A stretch of 64,000 bases of DNA. It comes from Molossus alvarezi (lineage: Eukaryota; Chordata; Mammalia; Chiroptera; Molossidae). This document shows, one piece after another, positions 46,801 through 59,374 of the stretch. Where the stretch lies: positions 107,458,551-107,522,550 of the forward strand of contig CM073895.1 in NCBI GenBank assembly GCA_037176705.1, given 5' to 3'. The position numbers and the translations under genes are program-made. Positions within the stretch are counted from its first letter, which is position 1; each line of letters begins with the position of its first letter. Under the pieces are notes generated by a model that had not been told where the DNA came from, did no database searches, and was given only the letters and a program-made list of their open reading frames with translations.

Positions 46801-47760
46801 CTGAACCTTATGTTTCCCTGTCTCTGGCCACTGGTGTCTCACCTGGACAAACTGAGTGATGAAAGAATAAAGCTGTGTCATCAGGGATTCTGGGCCCAGG
46901 ATGAGGTTGGAATTTCCAGATCTGGAGTTCAATTGGTTCAGGCTCAGGAATCTTAAGGTCGATGAAGTAGTGTGCAGGTCCAAAGTCTCTGTGGAATGTA
47001 TGCAGTGGGCAACAAAAAGATCACCGTGGAGAGATGAGAGTGGGAGACTAAAGTTGCAGGTTGTACTGATGTCGTTGTGAGCCCACATCCTGGAATATCC
47101 CAGAGCCGTGAAGGCCAAGGTCTTCTAGGGTTTCCAAGTCCTTTGTGGACACTGAGCACACTTTTCCAGTTAGTGTGTGTTCGGTGTGAGTCCTTGGATT
47201 CACAATGCAGTGTGGGCAGTGGAGCCCTGGGTATTAGAAAGGGGTGAGCACCATGGGTGCCCTGGAGTTGAGATAAGGCTTTATGGGCAGTAAGAGTCTT
47301 TATGGTATCAGAGTGGAGGGTGGGCTATGTGACCCATGTTCAGTAGCATTCCTAGGTTTCAGGGTTGATTGTGGGAATTGCAATTGTGGGGTGTCACATG
47401 GGAATGTGCAAGTTAGATTAGAGGTATCACATTGGTGTCTGTGGTACAAGGTACCAAAAGGTGTCACAATGTAGTATGGGAAGAGGCAGCCTGGGGTGTG
47501 AAAGTAGAGAGTGGTTGGTGAGAACTGTGGTGTCTAATTAGAGTGGTGGCACTGGGAATCGTCCGGTGTATGGGGAAGTGTGGGTAGAAGTTGCCCAGTA
47601 GCTTCCCTCTTGGCCTGTTTTATGGTGTCAGCCACTCTTCGCCAAGCTCCTGTGCACCTACTGCAGCAGAAACTGGGCCCCTAGAAGGTCCTGCAAGCTC
47701 AAGATGCTCCAGAGAACCTCGAACTCCTGGCTAATGTTGTGTCATGTGTAATCATTTCTG
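46801..47760. other. Unassigned sequence with reversed minisatellite-like repeats
   Basis: 46801-47150 has no recognised feature. 47150-47600 contains GTGTCACAATGTAG and GGGGTGTCACATGGGAAT-type repeats, resembling the reverse complement of the 43810-44520 array. The last part (about 47690-47760) aligns with RBMY-B intron just before 28459. Confidence 0.45.
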
Positions 47761-49081
47761 TGGCTTTGTGGAAAATCAAGTCCAGTAGAGCAAACCGACA
47801 AGCCATCTTTACAAAGAGATGATGGATAGGGGTCATCTCTTTCTTCCTGGAACACAAGTGATGCAAGAAATATGAGATGTGGAGGAGGAGGAGGAAGTAG
47901 AGGAGGAATTGGCAGCAGAGGAGCAACAGGGCACCCTTCAGGTGGAGATCACTAAGGCAATCTTCTAAATATGGGGAAGGAAGGAAACGTGACTTGGTGT
48001 GGTGAATACATAGCACAGTATCCAAATGAATAAGACAGAATGGTACACCTGAAACCTGTGTAAATGCACTAATAGTGAGTCTCCTATAAATTCAATAAAA
48101 CAGAAAACATACAGGTAAAGTTTGAATCTCTCAAAAAATGTGTAAATAAAACAGAAGATGTGGTGACGGGAAGGAGCAGAGTGTGGGTGATGATGTGAGA
48201 GTTTGAGAGAGTGTGAGACAGAGTGTGAGTGAATGTAAGCATGGAAGACCAACCTGGAGCAGTGCAGAGACACAGGGCAGAAGGTTCCTTTACTGTGGAT
48301 GGAAAGCAGAAGGCTCTGTGGTAATTGGGAAGCCAGTGAACTTTCCCCAGCACAGCTGGGCATTTCCACCATATTGGATGATCCTGGGTCTTTCCATAAA
48401 ATAGGAAATGGATCAGATTGGGCCCAGCCACCTGAGTGCAGGAGAGCATACTGCACCATCTGTCCAGTGAACTCAGCTGCGTTAGCACAGGCAGCACACA
48501 GCAGGTGCCTGCAGCAGTAGCCAAAACCAGCAGGGAGCCAAAGCCCCACCCCTATAGAAACTGAGGCTAATCCAGGCCTGTGGCTGCAGTGGTGCTATGG
48601 GCCTCAGGCTCCAGATTCTTGGCCAGCAGTGGCAAAAAGGTAGCCCCGGCCCCAAGCCCACGGTGCAAGCTCCTAGCCTAGGATCCAGGGCAGTGGCAGC
48701 ACACACCCACCTCAGGACTCAGGGCCGCAGTGGCACACACTTAACCCAAAGCCCAGGACCAGGCCGGTGGTGGAATGCACTCAACACTGGACCCAGGGTG
48801 ACCACTGTGGTAGGGCCAGCTTAGGCATCAGGCCACAAGCCTGCACTGGTGAGCGGCACAGCCCAGTCACCAGGCTCCAGGCCTACAGCAGCTCATCAGC
48901 AAATACTGATCAAGAGCAGTGCCCCAAACCAAGCAGCGGGACTAGGGTAGCTGAGACCTGCCCCTGACCATTGCAGCTGTGGAGCTAGATTGGAGCCCCT
49001 TTCTTCAGCAGCTGCAAAATCTCAGGTGGGAAGCCTCCTCACCTCCCACCAGCACTAAAAGAATGGGACCAGGGAGCATCC

Positions 49082-49086
<5 letters not shown>

Positions 49087-49119
<33 letters not shown>
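49087..49119. repeat. (CAG)11 tract
   Basis: Eleven uninterrupted CAG units inside the L1-F 5' region. Confidence 0.97.
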
Positions 49120-49120
<1 letters not shown>

Positions 49121-49194
49121 GCGAACCAGGAGCTGACACTGGCCCCCAGCAGCGACTGATTAGGAGCTGAGCCCCAATGGTCAGCATTTTCCCC

Positions 49195-49860
49195 CAAATG
49201 TAGACCAGTAAGACACATGCATTACAGCAGCCTGCCAGAGGAACCCTCAAACCCCAACAGCATACTGACAAAATCCACAAACCCCAGTAGGACAACAGCT
49301 GGACACATGTGCCCCAGCAGCATACCAGAGGGACCAGTGAATCCCAGCAGCATGCCACTGAAAATCACACACTCCAACAGTATACTAGGGAACCCCACAT
49401 ACCCGAGCAACATATCAGAAGGACCCCACACCTCAGCAGGGCACCCAACAAACCTGCGCTCCCCCAAGCAGTAGCAATGTGAACCAAGAGCTGACACTCG
49501 CTCCCAGCAGTGACAGATGTGAAGCTGAGCCCCAACGGTCAGCATAGTCTCACAAGAGTATACCAATATGATCCATGCATTTCAATAGAATACTAAAGGA
49601 ACCCACAAACCCCAGATGCATACCGACAAAATCGACAAAACCCATTAGGACACCAGCTGGATCCACATGCTCCAGCAGCATGCCAGAGGGACCAATGAAT
49701 TCCAGCAACATGCCACTAGAAATCACACACCCCAACAGTATACTAGTGGAACCCCACACACCCCAGCAACATCTCAGAAGCTCCCCACACCTCAGAAGGG
49801 CACACAAAAAACCCGCGCAACCCCAAGCAATAGGAGGACATATGGGCAGCTAATACCCAT
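49195..49860 (+). repeat. Tandem duplication inside L1-F 5' region
   Basis: Two successive units of about 360 bp, with starts near 49200 and 49560, share the order ACCAGTAAGA/ACCAATATGA, CATACTGACAAAATC/CATACCGACAAAATC, CCAGCAGCAT, AGGGACCA, AAATCACACA and ATACTAG. The second unit is shorter at its 3' end. Within each unit CAGCA-rich sub-repeats recur. Confidence 0.8.
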
Positions 49861-52711
49861 TCCCAGCAATATCAGCCAAAGCCCATCAAGAGTGGGGCCC
49901 CAGCCCAAGCAGCAGCAAATCTCGGGGAGTCAAGACCAGCATGAGAGACCAATTCCAGCTGCCAGGAGTCAACATTCCAGGACCCACAGCAGACAAGAGG
50001 ACCCATACACTAAAACCATCAGAGGGGCACAGCATCCTTAATTGGTACACACTGACCTGTGCACATATTCCATCATCCCTCACCAAGCTTTAAACTACCA
50101 GATTGTTAAAATGGTGAGACAAACAAACAAACACAAAAAGAGGTGTCACCAGAAATGGAACAACAGGAATTAGAAGAAAGCAACTTGTCAGACAAAGAAT
50201 TCAAAACAATGATTATAAGGGTGCTCAATCTGGTGAGAACTGCAAGCAACTGAATAAGAATTATAAAGAGCTCACTGGGAACTACTTCAGCTATAAAAAA
50301 AAAAAGAGGTAGAAGCAATGGGTAACAAGATAGTAGTTATACATAAAAATCAAGAGGAAATAAAGAATCGCATTGCTGATATGAAAAATACATTTGAAGT
50401 GTTCGATAGACGTTTAGAAGAAGCTGAGGACCGAATTAGCAATTTGCAAGACATGGTAGAGAAAAATCACCCCAAATAGGCTGCAAATGGAAAAAAAAAA
50501 AAAGTTTAAAAGGCAGGAGGAAAGTTTAAAAGAGCTATGGGATATTACAAAACCTAACAACATTCACATTATAGGTGTACCGGAAAGAAAAGAAACAGAG
50601 AAAAGAATAGAGAACCTGTTTGAAGAAATAATGGCAGACACTTTTCTTAAACTGGTGAAGGAAAATATCACACAAGTCCAGGAGACACAGAAATTCCCAA
50701 GGGAGATGAACCCCAGAAGACCCACAGCTAGACACATCAGAGAAAGAAGAACACAGGCATAAATTTAAACTGGCAACTAAGTACTATCTAGCAAGAAGAA
50801 CCTTAAGTGTAAATAATGTAAATGCTCCAAACAAAAGACATAGAGTCTTCGATTGTATAAGAAAACATGACCCATATATATGCTGTTTACAAGAAACTCA
50901 CCTGACAACAAAAGGCTCAGACAAGATGAAAGTGAAGGGATGGGAAAAGCTTTACCAAACAAACAGAAAGAAAAAAAAGCTTGTGTAGTGATTCTCTTAT
51001 CCCAGAAGACAGACTTCAAAACAAGTCCATAAGAAGACACAAAGAAGATCACTACATAATATTAAAAGGATCATTCTAACAAGAGGATATAACACATGTA
51101 AACATATATGCACCAAATATGGAAGCTCCAAAATATGATAAATAATTTCTGGAGGACTTAATGGAGAAGAACAATAGCAATATGATCTTAGTTGTTGGCT
51201 TTAATACTCCACTTACACCACTGCATAGATCTTTCAGACAAAAACTTAACAAGGACATAAGGTTCTTAAATGATGACCTATATCAATTGGACTTAATTGA
51301 TATTTACAGAACATTTTACCCCAAAGCTGCAGAATATACATTCTTCTGCAGTGCACACGGGACATTCTCAAAGATAGACCACATGTTAGGACACGAAGTA
51401 AGTCTCTACAAATTCAAAAAGATTGAAATCATATCAAGCATCTTCTCAGACCACAATGGCATGAAACTAGAAACAATTATAACAACACATTCAAAGACTT
51501 GGAGGCTAAACAGAATGTCATTAAACAATGAATAGGTTACTAATCAGATCCAGGAAGCAATTAAAAACTTCCTGGAAACCAATGAAAATGAACACACCAC
51601 AACACAAATTTATGACATGAAAAGCAGTCCTGACAGGGAAGTTCACAGCACTCCAGACCTACCTCAAGAAACAAGAAACAGTTTTAGTTGATTCTCTAAA
51701 CCTACAACTTAAAGATCTAGAGAGAAAATAAAAGGAAAAAACCAGAGTAAGTACAAGGAAAGAAGTAGTAAAAGTCAGAGCAGAATTAAATGACAGAAAG
51801 GTAAAAAACAAAAACAAAAAACACCAACATTTCAAAAGATCAATGAAACAAAAAGCTGGTTCTTTAAAAAGATAAACATGATCAATTGACCTTTAGCCAG
51901 ACTCACCAAGATACAAAAGAGAGGACACAAATAAACACAATCAGAAACCAAAGAGAAGTATTAACAACTGGCACCATAGAAATACAAAAGATCATCAAAA
52001 TATACAATGAACAATTATATGCCAACAAACTGGACAATCTAGAAAAAATAAAATAATCTCTGGAAACACAGACCCCCAAAACTAAACTGCGAAGAGAAAG
52101 AAAAGTTGAACACACCAATAACAACAAAGGAAATTGAAGATGTAATCAAGACTCTCCTAGCAAACAAAAGCTCAGGCCTGGACGGCTTCACAGGAGAATT
52201 TTCCTGAATATTCAAAGAAGAACTAATACCCATTCTCCTCAAACTATTTCAAAAAATTCAAGAAGAAGGAAGACTTCCAATTTCAATTTATGAGGCCAGC
52301 ATACTTCTAATTCCAAAACCAGAAAAAGACACAACAAAGAAAGAAAACTACAGGCCAATATCCCTGATGAACATAGATGCCAAAATTCTGAACAAAATAA
52401 TAGCAAATCAAATCCAGCAATACATCAAAAAAATTGTTCACCATGACCAAGTGGGATTCATCCCAGGGATGCAAGGCTGGTACAATATTTACAAATCAAT
52501 AAATGTGATACACCACTTGAACAAAATGAAGAATAAAATCATAGGATCATATCAATAGACACTGAAAAAGCATTCAACAAAATACAGCTCCCATTTCTGA
52601 TAAAATCACTCGGCAATCTGGGAATAGAGGGATCATATCTTGACATGATAAAGGCCATATATGAAAGATCAACAGCTAACATCATACTCAAAGAGCAAAA
52701 CCACAGCTTTT

Positions 52712-52800
52712 TTATCCACTCATCTACTGATAGACACTTAGGCTATTTCCAGATCTTAGCTATTGTAAATAGTGCTGCTTTAAAAATGGGGGTACATGTT
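52712..52800 (-). mobile_element. Inverted L1 3' fragment at the end of L1-F
   Basis: TTTTTTATCCACTCATCTAC and AGATCTTAGCTATTGTAAAT are reverse-complement L1 ORF2 C-terminal sequence, directly abutting plus-strand reverse-transcriptase sequence. The inverted order fits 5' inversion (twin priming) or later rearrangement. Confidence 0.8.
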
Positions 52801-52890
52801 AAAAATATGTATTGCAAGTGAACGGTTACATAACATCGGGTATATTTGATGTATTATGCTACCCCCACATATAGAAAGTATAAAATCTTC

Positions 52891-53147
52891 CAGGGCTGGT
52901 TTGGCTCAGTGGTTAGAGTGTTGGTTTTCAATCCAGAGAGACCTGGGTTCGGTTCCATCTAAGGGCAGGTACCTCGGCTACAGTTTGTCTCCGGCCCTGT
53001 TTGGGTCATGTGGGTGGCAAGCACTTGATGTGTCCAATTTATGGCGATGTTTTTTTCTCTCTCGTTCCCTCCCACTCTATCTGAACAAAAATGGAAAAAT
53101 GTTCTTGGGTGAGGATGATAAAAAAATACAAAAAAAAAAAAAAAAAC
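52891..53147 (+). mobile_element. VES SINE in RBMY-C intron
   Basis: CCAGGGCTGGTTTGGCTCAG starts the element and an A-run ends near 53147. TAAAATCTT is repeated on both sides. The paralogous site in RBMY-B (about 29390) has no SINE, so this insertion followed RBMY duplication. Confidence 0.92.
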
Positions 53148-56100
53148 AATCGTGTAAAATCTTATTTAGCTCCCGTAAACACAATGCTCTGCATCATAAG
53201 GTGTCAATATCATTTCTCAACTGACCCACCAACCAAACATCAAACTGTATTCTGTGTGGACTGATGCTACTGTTCCCCATAGATCATAAACATGGAGTGA
53301 AACCAGACCTGACGATAGCATGTGACTGCTTTCTGTTAGCATGGATGTCTTCAAGAATCATCCACATAGCATAGAGCAGGCAATGCCACCTTTTATAGAT
53401 GAACTGTAGATACAGTTACCACACTTCATCCTCCAGTTCATCTGTTTGAGCTCTTTCCTCATAGAACAGTTTTGAGCCACCACCTATAGGCATTTTCTCC
53501 CTGTTTCCAATTATGTGGGTTTGTAATAAGAGTGGGTTTTCTGAAGCTTATTTTAATTCAGGGTTTAATGTCTTATAAAGAATCCCCAGTGTAATGCACA
53601 GCAGCTGTACCATTTTACATGTCCTCCACAACACATGGTATTTTTATTCAAACATTACATCCTAATTAGGAGTAAACTTGAATGTCACCTTAGTTTTGAT
53701 TTACATTGCTGTGATGAGCAGTAATATTCATCGTCTTTTTATGAGCTTGCTTCACTGGCTCTATGTTTATTGTATTTGGAGAAATGTCTCTTAAAGCCTT
53801 CAGTCCATTTAATGTTTGTCATTTTGTTTTCTGAGTGTAAACATATTATGGACTTTATAAGGTACATTTTAAAATATTTGTGGCTCATTTACTTAAGGTA
53901 CTGAAGCAGAGATAATCCAAGATCCCAACACAAGAAGCATGATGGCACTCCACCCACAGACTGTGGGTACCCTGATTGTGGCCTTTCATGTTCTTGGGAT
54001 AAGAATTTCTGCAGAAGACTCAGGTATTATCAAATATTTGACTTTTTATGAAATTGCTCACTGCTGTGTTATCTCAGACATAGTGTATATTGTGTGTTTT
54101 ATTTCCATATATATTATTATTTAATTAATTAATATTTGTTATAGATGTGTCTCCATTTCCCCTCCTTGACTCCTTTTTCCCAGTCCTGCCCCAACCTCAG
54201 CATTGTTGTCTGTGTCCACTCGTGATGCATCTATGCATGTAAGGTCTTTGATTTATCTCCTTTCTTCCCCCACACCATTGTCCTCATACTCTGAATTTTG
54301 TCATCTGAACCCTACTACTTTCTGTGTCTCTGCATCATTTTTGTTCATTAGCTTATTTTGTTCACAACATTTCCCAAATAAGTGAGATCATGTGGTATTT
54401 GTTTTCCTCTGATTGGCTTATTTTCTCTTAGCATGATATTCTTTCCATTCCTCCATGCTGTCTCAGAGGATACAAGATATGTCTTTTTTACAAGTGCATA
54501 CTGTTCCAGTGTGTATATGTACCAAAACTTTAGTTCCACTCATCTATTGATGGACACTTGGGCTGTTTCCAGTTCTTATCAATTGTAAACAGTTCCACTA
54601 AGAACATAGGATTACATATATTCTATCTGATGGGTAATTCAGACTTCTCAGGATATATTCTAGAAGTGGAAACACTGGGTCAAATGGCAGTTTCATTTTT
54701 AATTTTGGAGAAAACTCCATATCATTTTCTATAGAATTTGCACCAGTCTGCATTTCCAGCAGAAGTGAATGAGAGTCACCTTTTCTCCACACCCTCACCA
54801 GCAATTGTTGTTCGGTGATTTGTCGATGGCATTTGTTCTGGCAGGGGTGAGGTGTTACCTCATAGCTGTTTTAAATTTCATCTCACTGTTGATTGGTGAT
54901 GATGGTCATTTTTTCATTTTTCTCTTGTCCATTTGTATATCCTGTTTGGAGAGGTGTTTATAGGTACTTTGTCATTTTCAAATTGGAATCTTTGTCTTTC
55001 TGTTTTTGAGTTATATGAGTAGTCTACCTATTTTTTTGAATTAATGCCTAATCTGAGGCAGTTATACTCTTCCATATCATGGGTTCCTTTTGCATTTTGT
55101 TGCTTGTTTCTTTTACTGTGCAGAAGCTTTTTAGTTTGATGTAGTCCTGTGTGGTCATTTTTCCCCTTTGTTTCTCTTTCCTTAGGCATTGTATCAGTGA
55201 AAATTCTGCTGCATGTGATGTCTGAAATTGTGTTGCCTACATTTTGTTCCATGATGTTCAAGGAGTTTTATTAATTCATGAGTCACATTAAGTCTCTTAT
55301 TCTGTTATTCATTTTGAGTTTATTCCTGAGTATAGTGTAATTTGGTGTTCTATCTTCATTTTTTTTTTTTTTTTTTTTGCTTGTAGCAGACCAATTCTTT
55401 CAACACTATTTATTAAAGAGGCTGTCTTTTGTCAACTGTATGCTCTTGGCACCTTTTTCTAATATTAATAGATCATGATGGCTTTGTTCCATTTCTGGGT
55501 TCCCTGTTTTTTTCATTGATCTTGTGCCTGTTCCTGTACCTGTACCGGGCTGTTTTGATTACCATGGGTTTGTAGTATAACCTCATATTTATTATTGCAA
55601 TTCCTCTTACTGTGTTCTCTTTTTTCAAGATTGCTGAAGCTCTTTGGGATTTTGTTGTTGTTGCTTGTGTATTTGTTTATTTCTTCTCCATATAAACTAT
55701 TGGAGAATTTGTTCTAGTTCTGTGAACTATGTCATTGGGATTGTGATTGAGATTGCATTGAATCTACAGATTGCTTTGTGTGGCATGGACATTTTAATGA
55801 TAATTCTTCCAATGCATGAACAAGGTATATGCTTCCACTTTTTAATATCTTTCTGTATTTTTTTTTTCGGTGACCTGTAGTTTCCTGCAAATTGATCCTT
55901 TAATTCTTTGGTTAAGTTTATTCCTGGGTTTTTACTTTTTTTTGCCGCAATGGTAAATGGGATTGCTTTTTTAGTTTCTCTTTCAGTGAATTCGTTGTTA
56001 GTGTACAAGAATGCCCTAGAATTTTTCAAGTTAATTTTGTATCTGGCAACTTTGCCAAATTCATTTATAAAGCTTAGTAGAATTTTGATGGAGTTTCTAT

Positions 56101-56243
56101 GTGTTTTTTTTTAATGGACATTATCATGTCACCTCTAAATAATGACAGTTTCACTTCCACCTTTTCTGGATTCCTTTTATCTTTTCTTCATGTCTAATAG
56201 CTGTGGCTATGATTTCCAGTACAATGTTAGATAAGAGTGATGA

Positions 56244-56471
56244 GCCCTGGCCGGTTTTGCTCAGCTGTTGGAACATCAGCCTGCACACCGTATAGTCCTG
56301 GGTTGGGTTCCCGCTAATGGCACTTACCTCGGTTGCATTTTATCCTTGGCTCTAGTTGGGGTCCTGTGGGTGGTGACCACTCACTGTTCCTCTCTCTCTC
56401 TTATTCCCTCTCTTCCTTTGGGTCCACTGAAGAAAAATGCAAAAATATCTTTGCGTGAGGATAAAAAAAAA
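56244..56471 (+). mobile_element. VES SINE inside L1-G
   Basis: GCCCTGGCCGGTTTTGCTCA head, diverged body with TCTCTCTCTCTTATTCCC, and an A-run ending at about 56471. L1-G sequence is continuous on both sides. Confidence 0.92.
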
Positions 56472-57920
56472 GTGGCAAGAGTGGGTATCCCTCTTGGTTT
56501 CCTGATCTTAAGTGACATTCTTGTAGTGTTTGCTGATTGAGTGTAATGTTGCTGGGAGCTTTTCCTCTATAGCCTTTATTATGTCCAGATGAGATCCCTC
56601 TACTTCCATATTGCTGGGTGTTTATACCAGAAATGCGTGCGGTTTTTCATCTAGTGTTTTCAAGCATCGATTGATATAATCATGTGGTTTTTCTCTTTCA
56701 TTTAGTTTATGTGGTGTATCATTTTTATTCCTTTGTGGATATTGTACCATCCTTGCATCCCTGGGGTGAATCCCATTTGAGCATGAAGAATAATTGTTTT
56801 GATGTATTGCTGGATTTAATTTGTGAGTATTTTGTTAAGGATTTTGGCATCTGTATTCATCCAAGAAATTATCCTGTAGATTTTTTTTTTTTTAATTCTT
56901 TGTAGTGTTGTTAGAATTAAAATTATGTTGGCCTCACAAAATAAGCTTGGAAGTTTTTCATCTCCTTGGACTTTCTGGAATAATTTTGAAAGAATGGGTG
57001 TTAGAATTTCTTTGAATATTCAGTAAAACTTCCCCATTAATCAGTCCTGATCTGGGCTTGGGTTTGCTGGCAGTTTCTTGATTACATTTTCAATTTTCTC
57101 AATTGTTATTTGTCTATTCAAATTTTATTTCTCTTTCCAGTTCAATTTTTTTAGACTGTGTGTATCCAGAAATTTGTCCATTTTGCATAGATTGTCCAAT
57201 TAGTCTAGGTATAACTGTTTGTAAATGTTTTGATGATCCCTTGTATTTCTTTGCTGTTAGGTTTTGCTTCTTTTTTATTTCTGATTTTGTTTATTTGGGT
57301 TTTCTTTTTTTATTTCTTGGTGAGTCTGGCTAAGGGTCCACCAATCTTGTTTGTCTTTTCAAAGAACAAGCTCTTTGTTTCCTTTACCTTTTGAACAACT
57401 CTTTTTGTTTCCATATCTTTATTTCCACTATGACCTTTTTTATTTCTTTTTATCTATTTGTTGTCGGTGTTTCTTTTTATTTACTTTCTAGTTCTTTGAG
57501 TTGTAGTGTTAGAACATCAATTAGGATTTTTTCTTGTTTCTTCAGTTAGGTCTGTAGTGCTATGAACTTCTCTCAGGACTGCCATCGATTTCCCCTTTGA
57601 AATTCTCCAGAAGTTTGGAAATATCTTTTGGAGCTCCTATATTTGGTGCATATATGTTTACCAAGGTTATATGCTTGTGTTGGTTTGATCCTTTTTATAT
57701 TTTGTATCACCTTCTTTGCAAGTTATTATGGCCTTTATTTTTAATCTGTGTTGTCCAATATGAGTTCTGTTAGAAGAGTTTTTTTAAATATTTTTATTTT
57801 CATTTACCTGGATATTTTTTTCCCATCAGTTTAGTTTCATACTGAGTGACTCTTTGTTGTGAGGTGGGTTTCATGTAGAGAGAATATATATGGTTCATGT
57901 TTTCTTATCAATCACCTACC

Positions 57921-58258
57921 TGACGGTCCCGCAGGTCCAGCAACTAGGACTCTAGAGGGGGAGTGAGGATGAGGAGGGACAAGAGACACAGAAATGGAGA
58001 CAAGACAGGGCTCTGATCAAGTCTCCTTTATTCAGGGGTAATTCACACAATATATAGGGGAAGCACCTTTTGTCAAGCACCATGCTTGCCCAAAGCAATT
58101 CCAGGAAATACCACAAAAGGAACAAAAGGTCAGCAAAGACTGGCTTCTTGAGTAAATGGTTACTTAAAGAAATGCAGATTGCAGAGATATCCTGCCTTGG
58201 GCAGGAGATGGCAGAGTAGATTTTAACAAAATGGATGCCATGCAAAAAGTCTCCCACA
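57921..58258 (-). mobile_element. Solo LTR inside L1-G, minus orientation
   Basis: The 338-bp element reads TGTGGGAGAC...CCGTCA on the minus strand and belongs to the same family as 43368-43713 (shared CTCCCCCTCTAGAGTCC, AGACTTGATCAGA and TTTGCATGG blocks). CCTACC is duplicated exactly at 57915-57920 and 58259-58264. Removing it rejoins L1-G ORF2 N-terminal sequence. No internal retroviral genes remain. Confidence 0.93.
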
Positions 58259-59065
58259 CCTACCCTATTTCTTTTGTTTGGGGTATTTAAGCCCCTTACA
58301 TTTAAAGTTATTATAGATAGAAACTTCTTAGATTTCATTATTATTTTATGCCTCTGTTTCTCTCTCCCCACCTATTTCTTAGCAGTCTCCTTACTATTTC
58401 TTGTTGTGCTGGTTTGGTGGGGATAAAGTTCTTTTTGGGTTTTTCTTTTTATTTTCTGTGAAGCTCTTTATTTCACCTTCAATTTACAATGCTTCCCTCA
58501 CTGGATAGGGTAGGTTTGGATTCAGATCCTTGACTTTTATCACTCTATACATTTGATGCCACTCCTCCAGGCCTGCAGTGTTTCTCTGTTGAAATCAGCT
58601 GACAGCCTAAAATAACTCGAAGGTAGGTTACTTTCTGTCTCTCTCCTGCTTCCTCTAAGATGTTCTTTTTTCATCTTTAATGCTTTCCCTTATATTTATG
58701 ATGTGTTTACCTATGGGTGTTTAGGGGTTCATCATGCTTGGAGGGCTCTGCATTGCCTACACTTGTGTGATATTAGCCTCTGCCAAATTCTGTAATGTTT
58801 CTGACATGGTTTCTTCAAAGAGCTTCTCTAAAGTTTCTCTGATTTCTCTTTGTCTGGAAACCCTATTATGCAATTGTTGTTATGTTCTATATAGTCTAAA
58901 AGCTCCCCAAAATTCTCCTATTGCTTTTAATTTTTTCCCACTCATTTAATTCTCTGTTTGGGTAATTTTTATACTTAGCCTTCTATCTCACTGATTCCAA
59001 CTTCAGCTTCTTCTCATCTATTATTGAATTCTTCTAAGATATTTTTTATATCGGGTATCTCAACA

Positions 59066-59325
59066 TTGGGCACCATGAAGTGGTGTCTGATTTTCCTACT
59101 CTCCAATTCCATGCCCCCTCCTCTGCTGCACACTTCTGTGACAAGTTGAGTTTGTTGGCCTTGTTCTCAAGATAAGGCCCTGCTACACACGTCCCACAGA
59201 GCTCTTTGGCTTTGTTTAACTTCCCTGCCTCGGTTTCTCCATTCCTCTTCTCCCAGAATTATCCTCGCATTTCGGTGTCCAACTTCAAATCAAGGAAATA
59301 CCCTCAGGTAAGGATTAACTGAAGA

Positions 59326-59327
<2 letters not shown>
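59066..59327. other. Transition from L1-rich to GC-rich sequence
   Basis: No feature recognised. The composition rises in GC from here on, and L1/SINE sequence ends at the left side. Confidence 0.5.

Positions 59328-59374
<47 letters not shown>

Larger units (their letters stand above)
48145..52711 (+). mobile_element. L1-F, older L1 with a different 5' region
   Basis: A long 5' region (about 48145-50110) contains a (CAG)11 tract and a tandem duplication. ORF1 remnants follow: a coiled coil at 50110-50470, then SLKELWDITKPNNIHIIGVP and EKRIENLFEEIMADTF at 50487-50762. Broken ORF2 has [16 protein letters not shown] near 50880, [19 protein letters not shown] at 51161-51535, and reverse-transcriptase blocks to about 52700 ([19 protein letters not shown]). 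The element stops mid reverse transcriptase. The 5' boundary in RBMY-C intron is approximate. It differs from L1-D/E in its whole 5' UTR. Confidence 0.85.
47761..54023 (+). pseudogene. RBMY copy C, split by L1-F and a SINE
   Basis: Exon equivalent to 28459: 47761 to about 47955 reads GKSSPVEQTDKPSLQR in the correct frame, then TAG at 47827, then an RGG-type stretch (GGGGGSRGGIGSRGATG). The acceptor AG is mutated to TG (47759-47760). The exon equivalent to 30172 is 53898-54023 (SRDNPRSQHKKHDG, GYPDCGLSCSW), 126 bp with conserved splice sites, one TGA replacing Ser at its start, and correct downstream phase. Intron sequence from 52801 to 53890 matches 29300-30165 of copy B. Exons after 54023 are absent because L1-G follows. 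No RRM is seen. Confidence 0.88.
54115..59065 (-). mobile_element. L1-G, long minus-strand L1 interrupted by a SINE and an LTR
   Basis: The + strand begins with TTAATTAATTAATATTTGTTATAGATG, the reversed L1 tail. Reversed ORF2 runs to 57914 (minus frames at 54598-54804 with LPFDPVFPLLEYI, and 55727-56029 with FTERETKKAIPF), continues at 58265-58400 (minus: FLSIITLNVRGLNTPNKRN), and is followed by reversed ORF1 to about 59065. VES SINE 56244-56471 and solo LTR 57921-58258 interrupt it. All frames are broken. Its insertion removed or displaced the RBMY-C 3' exons. Confidence 0.88.

Noticed and set aside
49195..49860. CRISPR-like repeat array
   Set aside because: Long tandem units with diverged sub-repeats inside an L1 5' region in a mammalian genome. 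No short identical repeats with unique spacers.
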